From: Gammaproteobacteria bacterium
GTDB lineage: Bacteria > Pseudomonadota > Gammaproteobacteria > SG8-11
Assembly (NCBI GenBank): GCA_030610155.1
Contig: JAUWSG010000010.1
Span: forward strand, 1 to 34,657
Reading direction: 5' to 3'
DNA: 34,657 bases
Shown: positions 26,015 through 33,855 of the stretch, piece by piece
How the letters are laid out: each line of letters opens with the position of its first letter
Numbering within the stretch: the first letter of the stretch is position 1
Notes under the pieces: generated by a model
What the model saw: the letters and a program-made list of their open reading frames with translations, nothing else
The model's database searches: none
Told to the model about the DNA's origin: nothing
Position numbers and translations under genes: made by a program

Positions 26015-26584
26015 TTATTCTTTTGCCCGACCAGCGTATTCACCTGTTCGGGTATCTACTTTGATCAGTTCGCCTTCTTCGATAAACAAAGGCACACGCA
26101 CAACAGCACCGGTTTCCAGTGTTGCGGGTTTGCCGCCCCCACTGGCGGTATCACCTCGTACACCCGGATCAGATTCAGCTATTTTTAACACAACAAAATT
26201 GGGCGTAGTCACCGCAATAGGCACATTATTAAAAAGCGTGACGTCACAAATATCCTGATCCTTTAACCATTTTGATGCGTCACCTACTGCATTGGCATCA
26301 GCCGCATATTGTTCAAACGTATCCTGGTGCATAAAATGCCAGGCATCACCATCCGTATATAAATATTGCATCTCAGTATCCATGACATCTGCCGCTTCTA
26401 TGGATTCGCCTGATTTATAGGTTCTTTCCACTACCCGACCCGTCTTCAAAAATTTTACTTTTATACGTGTAAATGCCTGGCCTTTACCCGGTTTGACAAC
26501 ATCAAGATCCTGTATTGAACAAGGTTCACCGTCGATCATCACTTTCAGACCATTTTTAAATTCGTTCGTACTGTATGTAGCCAT
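26015..26584 (-). CDS. efp: Elongation factor P
   Basis: Binds stalled ribosomes between the P and E sites and speeds peptide-bond formation at proline runs. The 189 residues are full length, with three beta-barrel domains. Lys34 in the loop [10 protein letters not shown] (29-38) is the site of beta-lysylation by EpmA/EpmB, both encoded here. Later segments [20 protein letters not shown] and [29 protein letters not shown] are typical. The ATG at 26584 begins [10 protein letters not shown]. It diverges from epmB across 85 bp, so both may share a control region. The Lys34 loop and neighbours argue for the lysine-modified EF-P type, not the rhamnosylated (Arg) type. Confidence 0.98.
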   Translation of the reverse strand: MATYSTNEFKNGLKVMIDGEPCSIQDLDVVKPGKGQAFTRIKVKFLKTGRVVERTYKSGESIEAADVMDTEMQYLYTDGDAWHFMHQDTFEQYAADANAVGDASKWLKDQDICDVTLFNNVPIAVTTPNFVVLKIAESDPGVRGDTASGGGKPATLETGAVVRVPLFIEEGELIKVDTRTGEYAGRAKE

Positions 26585-26669
26585 TTACGCCTCGATTTGG
26601 GATGATATCCTGCAATTATTTAGCTTAATCCACAGATTAGATATGAATTCGAATATTTTAAAGGACGCT

Positions 26670-27695
26670 ATGATACCGCGATCTCATGCAACTTTGCAGG
26701 CTTTCACAGAGAAATTGTCACAATCCGGCTGGAAAAAGCACTTGTCACAGGCCATCAGCTCGCCACATGAACTACTTGAGCTATTAGAGCTGGATCCACA
26801 AGGCCTGGAGAAGGAGTTTGCGCTCGATATTCCCTTCCCGTTAAAGGTGCCCCACAGCTATGTCGCGCGCATGGAAAAGGGCAACCCCAACGATCCACTT
26901 TTGCTTCAGGTGTTACCCTTGAAAAAAGAATTACTGGAAAAAGAAGCTTATACAGTCGACCCGGTGGGTGACCTGATATCAATGTCAACACCCGGCGTGT
27001 TAAAAAAATACCATGGCAGAGCACTGCTCGTCACCACAGGTGCATGCGGCATACATTGTCGTTATTGTTTTCGCCGCCATTTCCCCTATTCTGATGCCAA
27101 CCCGGCAAATGAACAATGGTCTTCGACAATAAATGATTTAATGCATGACCCCTCAATTAACGAAGTCATTCTAAGCGGCGGCGATCCACTGTGTCTGAGC
27201 GACGAACGATTGAGCGTTTTAACAAAAATGCTGGATACAATTCCACACTTAAAAAGACTGCGTATTCATAGTCGATTACCTGTCGTCCTGCCAGAACGCA
27301 TTGATAGCTCATTTTTATCCTGGCTAGAGACGATCAAGCTGAAAAAAATCATGGTCCTGCATATCAATCACCCAAACGAGATAAACCAGCCTGTCAAACA
27401 GGCCATGCATCAATTGGCTAAAATAGACACAGTACTGTTTAATCAGGCGGTACTATTACGGGGGGTCAATGACAACAGCAAAACACTGATCAATTTAAGT
27501 GAGACACTTTTTGCAGCTGGCATCACACCCTATTATCTGCACATGCTGGACAAGGTCCAGGGGGCAAGTCATTTTGACGTCAGTGACAAAAAAGCACGCG
27601 AACTAATGGATGAACTGCGAAAACAATTACCCGGCTATCTGGTGCCTCGGCTGGTCCGCGAACAGATAAACAAGGAATACAAAGTACCGATGTAG
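26670..27695 (+). CDS. epmB: EF-P beta-lysylation protein EpmB (lysine 2,3-aminomutase-like)
   Basis: A radical SAM, PLP-dependent enzyme that converts (S)-alpha-lysine to (R)-beta-lysine for EF-P modification. The cluster motif is CGIHCRYC (Cys about 126, 130, 133), followed by FRRHFPY. RMEKGNPNDPLL, ILSGGDPL, RLRIHSRLPVVLPERI, NQAVLLRGVNDN and YYLHMLDKVQGASHF are family hallmarks. The frame is open upstream into efp, so the start must be chosen: the ATG at 26670 has AAAGGA five bases before it and gives 341 residues, close to the E. coli enzyme. An ATG at 26643 lacks a good ribosome site. Confidence 0.95.
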   Translation: MIPRSHATLQAFTEKLSQSGWKKHLSQAISSPHELLELLELDPQGLEKEFALDIPFPLKVPHSYVARMEKGNPNDPLLLQVLPLKKELLEKEAYTVDPVGDLISMSTPGVLKKYHGRALLVTTGACGIHCRYCFRRHFPYSDANPANEQWSSTINDLMHDPSINEVILSGGDPLCLSDERLSVLTKMLDTIPHLKRLRIHSRLPVVLPERIDSSFLSWLETIKLKKIMVLHINHPNEINQPVKQAMHQLAKIDTVLFNQAVLLRGVNDNSKTLINLSETLFAAGITPYYLHMLDKVQGASHFDVSDKKARELMDELRKQLPGYLVPRLVREQINKEYKVPM

Positions 27696-27707
27696 GATAT
27701 ATGATCA

Positions 27708-27725
27708 GCACTCAATCAAGAGTGC
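27708..27725 (+). terminator. Hairpin after epmB
   Basis: GCACTC and GAGTGC pair perfectly around an AATCAA loop, 12 bases after the epmB stop codon, followed by CCTTATT. The stem is 6 bp and the T tract is poor, so this is a weak terminator candidate. The rest of the gap to 27935 is AT-rich and shows nothing else that I can support. Confidence 0.45.
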
Positions 27726-27935
27726 CTTATTCACATGTTTCATGTTTTATATAATATAGTCGATATATCTATTTGTTAAACAAGTAGAAAATGGATTTCC
27801 CACTTGAGGACAAGTACACTGGATAATCAGCCTCGTATCCATCATTCATACAACAATGACGGCATTAAATTCTCTTTTTATTGCTATAAATACAATTAGT
27901 TACGAATAGTACTTAAAAATAGCGTGAGGGTCTGA

Positions 27936-29864
27936 GTGACACATAACGAAGCATCAACTGGCTTGCTTGGTATACCCGAGCAAAAATCAGACACGGGCAT
28001 GGAAATTCGCCCCAAGCATATCGCAAAATGGATAGACTCACTCCCGCGCGCCAATGTGGGGGAAACAGCGAAGCTCGTCTATAAAAACCTGCATCGTTTA
28101 AACAGAACACAAATATCGGATGTTAATCGTTACAAAATTCTGGAACTATTCTGGGAACCCACCAATTTTCTTACCGAGGCACTGAAAAAACATTATCTTG
28201 GCCTCTCCTTCCCTTTGCCTGCAAAAAAACAACAAGTGGCATTACTATCGCGGGAAATCCAGGCGGAAATGGCGACTGGCTATAAAATAGTCATAGAGGG
28301 AAAATTAACAGGGCAAAGTTCAAAGCTGGATAAGAAGATACTGGCCATGACGATCTATCATGCCATGCGTTATCTGAGTGCTGTTTTACAAGGTTCATAT
28401 CAAATCTACGTGCCGGAGCCAGCCAATATCTGGAAGCAGCTTTATCGTCTGTATTTGCATGCGCAACAAAACAATTTTAATGATTTGCCACTGGACACGG
28501 GAAAGAACAAGCATGAAACCCAGGCGACTATAAACAATTTATTTAAACAAATATTACTCCTTTCGCTTGCCAGCCCCTATAGAATGCGCCAGGGTGATAT
28601 TGAAAAAGTTGGAAATTTTCTGCTGCAATGGGGTTCCTATGCAAAAATCAGTGAACTCATTGACCCCGATCAATGCACAGGTATGTATTCATTTAATTTG
28701 AGTAGTGATAACCCACCCGGTTTCTTCACTCCCGATGAATCACAACTATCTCTCATTCATATACTCGATACTGTGGATCTGGTCGCAGCCATTAAGGATG
28801 ATATCAAACACTACAGTAGTTATGTCGCCAGCCATGGTGGCAATAAAAACAAAATTCTTTCCAAAAAAGTGTTAAAGCAACTATTTCTGACATGGGGCGG
28901 CATTGCCAAACGTGGTTTCTCTCGTGCCAGAAGCAATATGAAAATACTGGTCACATTTGGTTTAAGTGCTACCCACCACATAATTTATGAAACAATGAAA
29001 GCCGCGATCGAAGAAAACATTAAGCACAAGGAAAAACCAAAAAAAGATGACCAATGGCCTCCTCGCAATTTGCCAGAAGCAACACAAGATGATGAACTGG
29101 ATGAATATTTAAACCTTGATTTAAACGAACCCGTCTATAATAAAAACTCACATTTTTCCAGTGCACCTGTCTTTGGTGTCTCTCAACCGCAGACTTCTAA
29201 ACAGGATGTATGGAACCCTCTTTATAACAGCAATATTGTTGATTACGACGACACGATATTCAGTCACTCAACAATTTCAGGGAAAGACAATTTCACTAGT
29301 CAATCACAGTCAATCCAGTATGAAACCCACCTTTGTAACAGTGTAAACGAGAGCGCTAATGGTTTCTGTTTAACGTGGCAACCGACAGAAAATCATAATT
29401 CACCTATTAACGCCCTGGTAGGCGAGCTCGTTGGCATCAGAGAACTAGGAGATTCAGATGAGTCTCAATGGGGTATCGGTGTCATAAGATGGTTGAAACA
29501 TACCGGTACAAAAAAACTGGAACTAGGCATACAAAAACTCGCGCCACATGCCATATCAGCGGGATCACTGATTATCAAGAAAATAAAAACACCGGGGTCT
29601 TATCTAAGGACATTGGTACTACCGGAAATCAAATCGATCAATCAACCAATGACCCTGATTGCACCCAATATTTATGGCGTAGGAAATACTTTAAGCCTCA
29701 GTATTTTTGGCGATAAAATTCCGATACGACTGACCAAATTAATTGAAACAACCGGCGCATTCTCACATTTCCAGTTCACCAGTATCTCCGAAAATGATAT
29801 GACAGACGCGACAGAGGACAATCCAAAACTTGATTTTGATGATGTGTGGTCATCTATAAAATAA
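27936..29864 (+). CDS. Conserved hypothetical protein upstream of fimX, possible PilZ-like C-terminus
   Basis: A 642-residue soluble protein I cannot name with certainty. Residues 1-340 look all-helical (IRPKHIAKWIDSLPRANVGETAKLVYKNLHRLNR; later TPDESQLSLIHILDTVDLV). Residues 350-490 are charged and low in complexity, probably a linker. Residues about 495-605 look like a beta-barrel (NGFCLTWQ, LVGELVGIREL, WGIGVIRWLKH, LGIQKLAPHA), reminiscent of PilZ but without the RxxxR and D/NxSxxG motifs. The GTG start has GAGGG nearby. It lies upstream of fimX on the same strand. From memory, Pseudomonas has a conserved protein of similar size next to fimX and psd; I could not check this. A c-di-GMP or pilus role is inference. 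Confidence 0.75.
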   Translation: MTHNEASTGLLGIPEQKSDTGMEIRPKHIAKWIDSLPRANVGETAKLVYKNLHRLNRTQISDVNRYKILELFWEPTNFLTEALKKHYLGLSFPLPAKKQQVALLSREIQAEMATGYKIVIEGKLTGQSSKLDKKILAMTIYHAMRYLSAVLQGSYQIYVPEPANIWKQLYRLYLHAQQNNFNDLPLDTGKNKHETQATINNLFKQILLLSLASPYRMRQGDIEKVGNFLLQWGSYAKISELIDPDQCTGMYSFNLSSDNPPGFFTPDESQLSLIHILDTVDLVAAIKDDIKHYSSYVASHGGNKNKILSKKVLKQLFLTWGGIAKRGFSRARSNMKILVTFGLSATHHIIYETMKAAIEENIKHKEKPKKDDQWPPRNLPEATQDDELDEYLNLDLNEPVYNKNSHFSSAPVFGVSQPQTSKQDVWNPLYNSNIVDYDDTIFSHSTISGKDNFTSQSQSIQYETHLCNSVNESANGFCLTWQPTENHNSPINALVGELVGIRELGDSDESQWGIGVIRWLKHTGTKKLELGIQKLAPHAISAGSLIIKKIKTPGSYLRTLVLPEIKSINQPMTLIAPNIYGVGNTLSLSIFGDKIPIRLTKLIETTGAFSHFQFTSISENDMTDATEDNPKLDFDDVWSSIK

Positions 29865-29902
29865 GTGGCCTTTTATGGGTGAGGTGAAATATTATGGGTT
29901 GG

Positions 29903-30229
29903 GGGTTTATTTAGGGACCTGGAGGCAATGGAAGGTCAATATCTCTCCGGGCGGTCACTTGGTACATCCATGTGCTCTCGTGACATAAGGCCATCCATGG
30001 CCAAATCCTGCCCTCCCGAGACATAAGCGTGGTAGATTGCAGGTTATGGGGTTTGGTTAGAAGCTCTGGGGCAATGGGAGGTCACCGTCTCTCCGCACAT
30101 CCATGTGCTCCCGAGACATAAGCTTGGAAGATTGGAGGTTGGGAGATTTTTTCAGGAACCCTGAGGCAATGGGAGGTCAGTGTCTCTCCAGACGTCCTGT
30201 CTTCCCGAGACATAAGCACATCCATGTGC
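29903..30229 (+). repeat. Three-unit CATCCATG-hairpin repeat array
   Basis: GGCAATGG recurs at 29924, 30070 and 30165, followed each time by GGTCA and then TCTCTCC, and later by CGAGACATAAGC or CGTGACATAAGG. Units are 146 and 95 bp apart, so the spacing is irregular. Short palindromes sit at matching places: GGCCATCCATGGCC (29989-30002), GCACATCCATGTGC (30095-30108 and 30216-30229) and TACATCCATGT (from 29963). The array fills most of the 434-bp gap upstream of fimX. No gene is seen in it. Confidence 0.9.
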
Positions 30230-30298
30230 AAAAATTAAGGATTTGCTGAAACCATCCGTAATAAGTACTGGAATTGTTTTATTTAACCGGAGCCTAGA

Positions 30299-32386
30299 GT
30301 GGAAGACGAAAAAGGAACAACCGTTAAATTATTGACGGTCAAAGAATCATCAAATGATGCTGAAGCTTTGTCCAGTATGATGCGTAATGCAGGACATGCC
30401 ATCCGGTCAACGAATGTCGAAGATGAAGAAGACTTGCGTGAGGCACTTGAGCAGCAAACCTGGGACCTGGTAATCAGTTCACTGGAAATCCCGAATTTTA
30501 CTGCACTTCAGGTGATCGACATCATAAGTCAATCCGGAAAAGACCTTCCTGTGATTGTGTTATCTAACTCTGATGACCCTGCCACCAAGGTTAAATTAAT
30601 CACGGCCGGATGTCGCGATGTTGTCAATGAGTCTAACTCCGATTTGTTATTACTCGTTCTTACCCGCGAACTCGCCAACCTTAAAGAACGCAGGAATCTG
30701 CGACAGTCGCAAATTCTATATAACGAAAGTGAAAAACGAAATCGCGCTCTTATGGACAGTTCGCGGGATGCCATTGCCTATATCCATGAAGGTATGCATA
30801 TTTATTCCAATACCACTTACCTGGAAACATTTGGTTTTACAGATGCAGAAGATATAGAAGCCGTACCAATAATGGATTTAATCGGCTCTGATGAACAGAA
30901 AAATTTTAAATCGATATTACAAAGACTGAGTAAAGGCGACAACCCGGATGCTGAGTTTGAATTCACCGCTGTTCCAGAAGGTAGCGAAGAGTTTAAAGCC
31001 GTCATGGAATTTGCTCCGGCCAGTATCGATGGTGAACATTGCACCCAGATCATCATTCGCACCAAAAGTGATAATAAAGAACTGCAAAAAGAAATTGATG
31101 CGCTGCGTAGACAGGACCTGCTCACCGGCTTGTATAATCGACAACATTTTAATGACCAACTGGACAACGCTGTCACAGCTGTTGCCGAAAAAGGACTTAA
31201 ATGTTCATTACTTTATATTGAAATCGATGAATTCAAAGCAATCGCGGAAAATGTCGGTATTGCTGCCAGTGATTTTGTATTAACAGATTTTGCCAACATC
31301 CTTCGCAATCATCTGGGTAAATCAGACCTGGCCGCCCATTTTGCCGGAAGTATTTTCACCTGCCTGATTCCTAACAAAAATATTGATGAAGTTAAAAAAA
31401 TAGCAGAAGCTATTCGACAGGAAACTGAAAATCACATTTTCGATGTCGAAGGCCAATCCGTTACCTGCACTAGCAGCATTGGTGTCGCCCAACTATCTGA
31501 GACTAATTTAAGCGCTAAAAGGGTGCTAGCACAGGCGGATATGGTCTGCAAAAAAATACGCTCAAACAATGGAAACGGCATTCACATTCACTCAGCTGAG
31601 GACGAAAAAGCCAGCTTCGAACGAGACAAGAAGTGGTCTGAATTAGTAAAACGGGCGTTGGAAAAAAATGAATTTAAACTTGCTTTTCAACCTATCGTAA
31701 GCTTACAGGCTGAACCTGGAGAACGATACGAAGTCCTGTTACGCATGATAGGAGAAGGCGGAAAGGAAATCATGCCGGGTGAATTTCTGGGTGCGGCTGA
31801 ACAGGCCGGCCTGATGTCCGAGATTGACCGCTGGGTCGCGAAACAAGCGGTAAAGATTCTCGCAACCAAACGAGGCACAGACGTACAAACAAAATTCTTT
31901 ATTAAATTGTCATATGATTCAATTAAAGACCAGACGCTCCTGGTCTGGATCAGCAAATTATTAAAAGCAGCCCGTATTCACGGCTCCTCGTTATGCTTTG
32001 AGATCAGTGAAGCCAATGCAATAAGCGCGTTAAAAGAAACCAAATTATTTGCCAATGGACTAAAACAACTTCATTGTGAATTTGCTATAGACCACGTCGG
32101 CAGCGAGGAAGACAGCTCGTTTAATTACCTCAAGCACCTTGATGCCAATTACCTGAAAATTGACGGCTCCCATATCAGCGACCTGGCCTCCAACGAACAA
32201 AGCCAGGAAATTGTTAAAGCCATTACAGAACTGGCGAAAGCACAAAAGAAACAAGTTATCGCCGAACATGTCCAGGATCCCAGCGCTCTGGCGGTGCTTT
32301 GGCAAAATGGCGTTAATTTCATTCAAGGTTTTTACTTACAACAACCCGAACATGAAATGACCTACGACTTCACTGCTGAAGACTAA
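30299..32386 (+). CDS. fimX: FimX-like degenerate GGDEF-EAL c-di-GMP receptor
   Basis: The 695 residues carry REC (about 8-125), PAS (about 145-255), GGDEF (about 265-430) and EAL (about 440-685), the layout and length of Pseudomonas FimX, which binds c-di-GMP and controls type IV pilus assembly. The catalytic motifs are degenerate: the REC phospho-site is Ser61 (VISSLEIP), GGDEF is AGSIF (349-353) and EAL is EVL (478-480). NLS is KLS and DDFG is DHVG, while Glu656, Lys620 and QG remain. FimX also has a degenerate GGDEF and EVL, so this is likely a sensor and not an enzyme. The GTG start has CGGAG upstream. No pil genes are in the window. Confidence 0.88.
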   Translation: MEDEKGTTVKLLTVKESSNDAEALSSMMRNAGHAIRSTNVEDEEDLREALEQQTWDLVISSLEIPNFTALQVIDIISQSGKDLPVIVLSNSDDPATKVKLITAGCRDVVNESNSDLLLLVLTRELANLKERRNLRQSQILYNESEKRNRALMDSSRDAIAYIHEGMHIYSNTTYLETFGFTDAEDIEAVPIMDLIGSDEQKNFKSILQRLSKGDNPDAEFEFTAVPEGSEEFKAVMEFAPASIDGEHCTQIIIRTKSDNKELQKEIDALRRQDLLTGLYNRQHFNDQLDNAVTAVAEKGLKCSLLYIEIDEFKAIAENVGIAASDFVLTDFANILRNHLGKSDLAAHFAGSIFTCLIPNKNIDEVKKIAEAIRQETENHIFDVEGQSVTCTSSIGVAQLSETNLSAKRVLAQADMVCKKIRSNNGNGIHIHSAEDEKASFERDKKWSELVKRALEKNEFKLAFQPIVSLQAEPGERYEVLLRMIGEGGKEIMPGEFLGAAEQAGLMSEIDRWVAKQAVKILATKRGTDVQTKFFIKLSYDSIKDQTLLVWISKLLKAARIHGSSLCFEISEANAISALKETKLFANGLKQLHCEFAIDHVGSEEDSSFNYLKHLDANYLKIDGSHISDLASNEQSQEIVKAITELAKAQKKQVIAEHVQDPSALAVLWQNGVNFIQGFYLQQPEHEMTYDFTAED

Positions 32387-32403
32387 AGAAGACCTTAAAC
32401 CTT

Positions 32404-32603
32404 TTACCACGGGGAAAAACACTAAAAGATAAAATCAGTGTTAACCACGGAGGTCACAGAGAAAATCTTTTTGTTTTAAGTTCACTTTCCCAAAGGGAGA
32501 GCGAACTTAAAATAATCCTCTCTTTTTTCTCCGTGACCTCCGTGGTAAAAAACATTCTTTAGGTCTTTTCCCCGTGCGCCCCGTGTTCCCCGTGGTAAAA
32601 GGT
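32404..32603. repeat. Nested palindromic repeat, copy B (inverted core)
   Basis: Middle arms CCACGGAGGTCACAGAG (32445-32461) and CTCCGTGACCTCCGTGG (32529-32545) differ at one position. The inner pair is around TTTAAGTTC...GAACTTAAA with a TTTCCCAAAGGGA centre (about 32475-32512). The outer arms are TTACCACGGGG (32404) and a CCCCGTG-rich segment ending GTGGTAAAAGGTC (32569-32603). The core reads as the reverse complement of copies A and C. It lies between the convergent genes fimX and htpX and could serve as a two-way terminator. Confidence 0.92.
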
Positions 32604-32616
32604 CTTCCTTTCAGGG

Positions 32617-33501
32617 TTAAGCTTGCGCTCTCAGAGCCGCGATACGTTCATCCAATGGTGGATGTGTCATAAATAGCCGCTTGATACCATCACCGATTCC
32701 ACCCGCAATACCTAAAGCCGCCATCTGATCGGGTAAATGGGGCTGGCCGGCACTTACCTTGAGGCGCTCCAGTGCAGCAATCATCTTTGACTTATCAGAC
32801 AATTGTGCCCCGCCTGCATCAGCCCGAAACTCTCTTTGACGGCTGAACCACATAACGATTGTGCTCGCGAGGATACCTAGAACAATCTGGGCAAATATCG
32901 ACGTAATGTAATATGCAGGACCATGACCTTGCTGTGTTTTGAACACTACCCTGTCGACAACGTGTCCGATAATTCGGGAAAAGAAAATAACAAATGTATT
33001 TACAACACCTTGAATCAGGGCCATGGTAATCATATCTCCATTAGCCACGTGGCTTATTTCATGCCCGATGACTGCTTCGGCTTCATCTTTTGTCATCGCG
33101 GATAACAAACCCGAACTGACCGCAACTAGCGCCTTGTTTCGTGACGGCCCGGTAGCAAACGCATTAATATCCGGCGTATCAAAAATGGCGACTTCCGGCA
33201 TTTTGATTCCAGCCTGCTGTGACTGCTTTTGAACCGTTTCAACCAGCCATTGTTCAGTACTGTTGCCAGGCTGTTCAATGATCCTCGCACCAGTAAATCG
33301 CTTTGCAGTCCATTTGGATATCATCAACGATATTATCGAACCACCAAAACCCAGCAACGCAGAAAATACCAGCAAGGCATTCATATCCAGGTCCACACCC
33401 TGCTCATCCATCAAACTATCGAAACCAAGCAGACTCATGGTGGCACTTAACACGATCAGAATTGCAATATTAGTTGCCAGGAACAGAAAAATTCGTTTCA
33501 T
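32617..33501 (-). CDS. htpX: Membrane zinc protease HtpX
   Basis: An M48 metalloprotease of the inner membrane that degrades damaged membrane proteins, working alongside FtsH in E. coli. 294 residues, the usual length. Helices lie at about 4-25 and 40-62, and two more in the C-terminal half (about 158-178 and 195-215). The zinc site is HEISH (147-151), with the third ligand in the [13 protein letters not shown] region. [26 protein letters not shown] is a family hallmark, and the end [17 protein letters not shown] is conserved. The ATG at 33501 has GGAG upstream. A CTTGAAA box 80-90 bp upstream suggests heat-shock control. Confidence 0.97.
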   Translation of the reverse strand: MKRIFLFLATNIAILIVLSATMSLLGFDSLMDEQGVDLDMNALLVFSALLGFGGSIISLMISKWTAKRFTGARIIEQPGNSTEQWLVETVQKQSQQAGIKMPEVAIFDTPDINAFATGPSRNKALVAVSSGLLSAMTKDEAEAVIGHEISHVANGDMITMALIQGVVNTFVIFFSRIIGHVVDRVVFKTQQGHGPAYYITSIFAQIVLGILASTIVMWFSRQREFRADAGGAQLSDKSKMIAALERLKVSAGQPHLPDQMAALGIAGGIGDGIKRLFMTHPPLDERIAALRAQA

Positions 33502-33560
33502 TAAAACACTCCATCAATCAGGGGCAGGAACTGCCTGCTTTATATATTTGCAACTCTAAT

Positions 33561-33588
33561 ATATATGCACTATTTTGCATTTTTCAAG
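33561..33588 (-). promoter_or_regulatory. Candidate heat-shock or housekeeping promoter of htpX
   Basis: On the minus strand CTTGAAA (33588-33582) is followed after 13 bases by GCATATAT (33568-33561). The first box matches the sigma-32 -35 consensus; the second only partly fits CCCCATNT. The same bases also read as TTGAAA, 16 bases, TATATA for sigma-70. Either would start transcription about 50 bp before the htpX ATG. Confidence 0.45.
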
Positions 33589-33630
33589 ACGAAAGATGAA
33601 TTAGCTGCTCAAATATCAAACAAAACCAAA

Positions 33631-33845
33631 GACCTTTTTTACTACGGGGACCACGGGGCGCGCGGGGAAAAGTCCTAAAGAATGTTTTTTGCCACGGAGG
33701 TCACGGAGGAAAAGAAAGGATTATTCCCCCTCCCAAAGGGAGAGGGAATTTAAAACAAAAAGGTTTTTCTCCGTGACCTCCGTGGCTCAATTCAATCTTT
33801 TAATCTTTTACCCCGAGAGTCCCGTGTTCTCCGAGGTAAAAGGTC
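33631..33845. repeat. Nested palindromic repeat, copy C
   Basis: The outer arms run from GACCTTTTTTACTACGGGG (33631) to a segment ending GAGGTAAAAGGTC (33845). The middle arms CCACGGAGGTCACGGAG (33692-33708) and its exact complement (33769-33785) match copy A base for base. The inner hairpin centres on CTCCCAAAGGGAG (about 33730-33742). It begins just beyond the parC stop codon and occupies most of the 354-bp gap to htpX. The rest of that gap holds the htpX promoter region. Confidence 0.92.
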
Positions 33846-33855
33846 TTCGGTCTTT

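Noticed and set aside
26493-26669. Upstream extension of epmB into efp
   Set aside because: It would overlap the efp start antisense and add about 59 residues absent from the family; a good ribosome site favours the ATG at 26670.
29903-30229. CRISPR array
   Set aside because: Units are 95 and 146 bp apart, diverged and internally palindromic, with no equal-length spacers and no cas genes.
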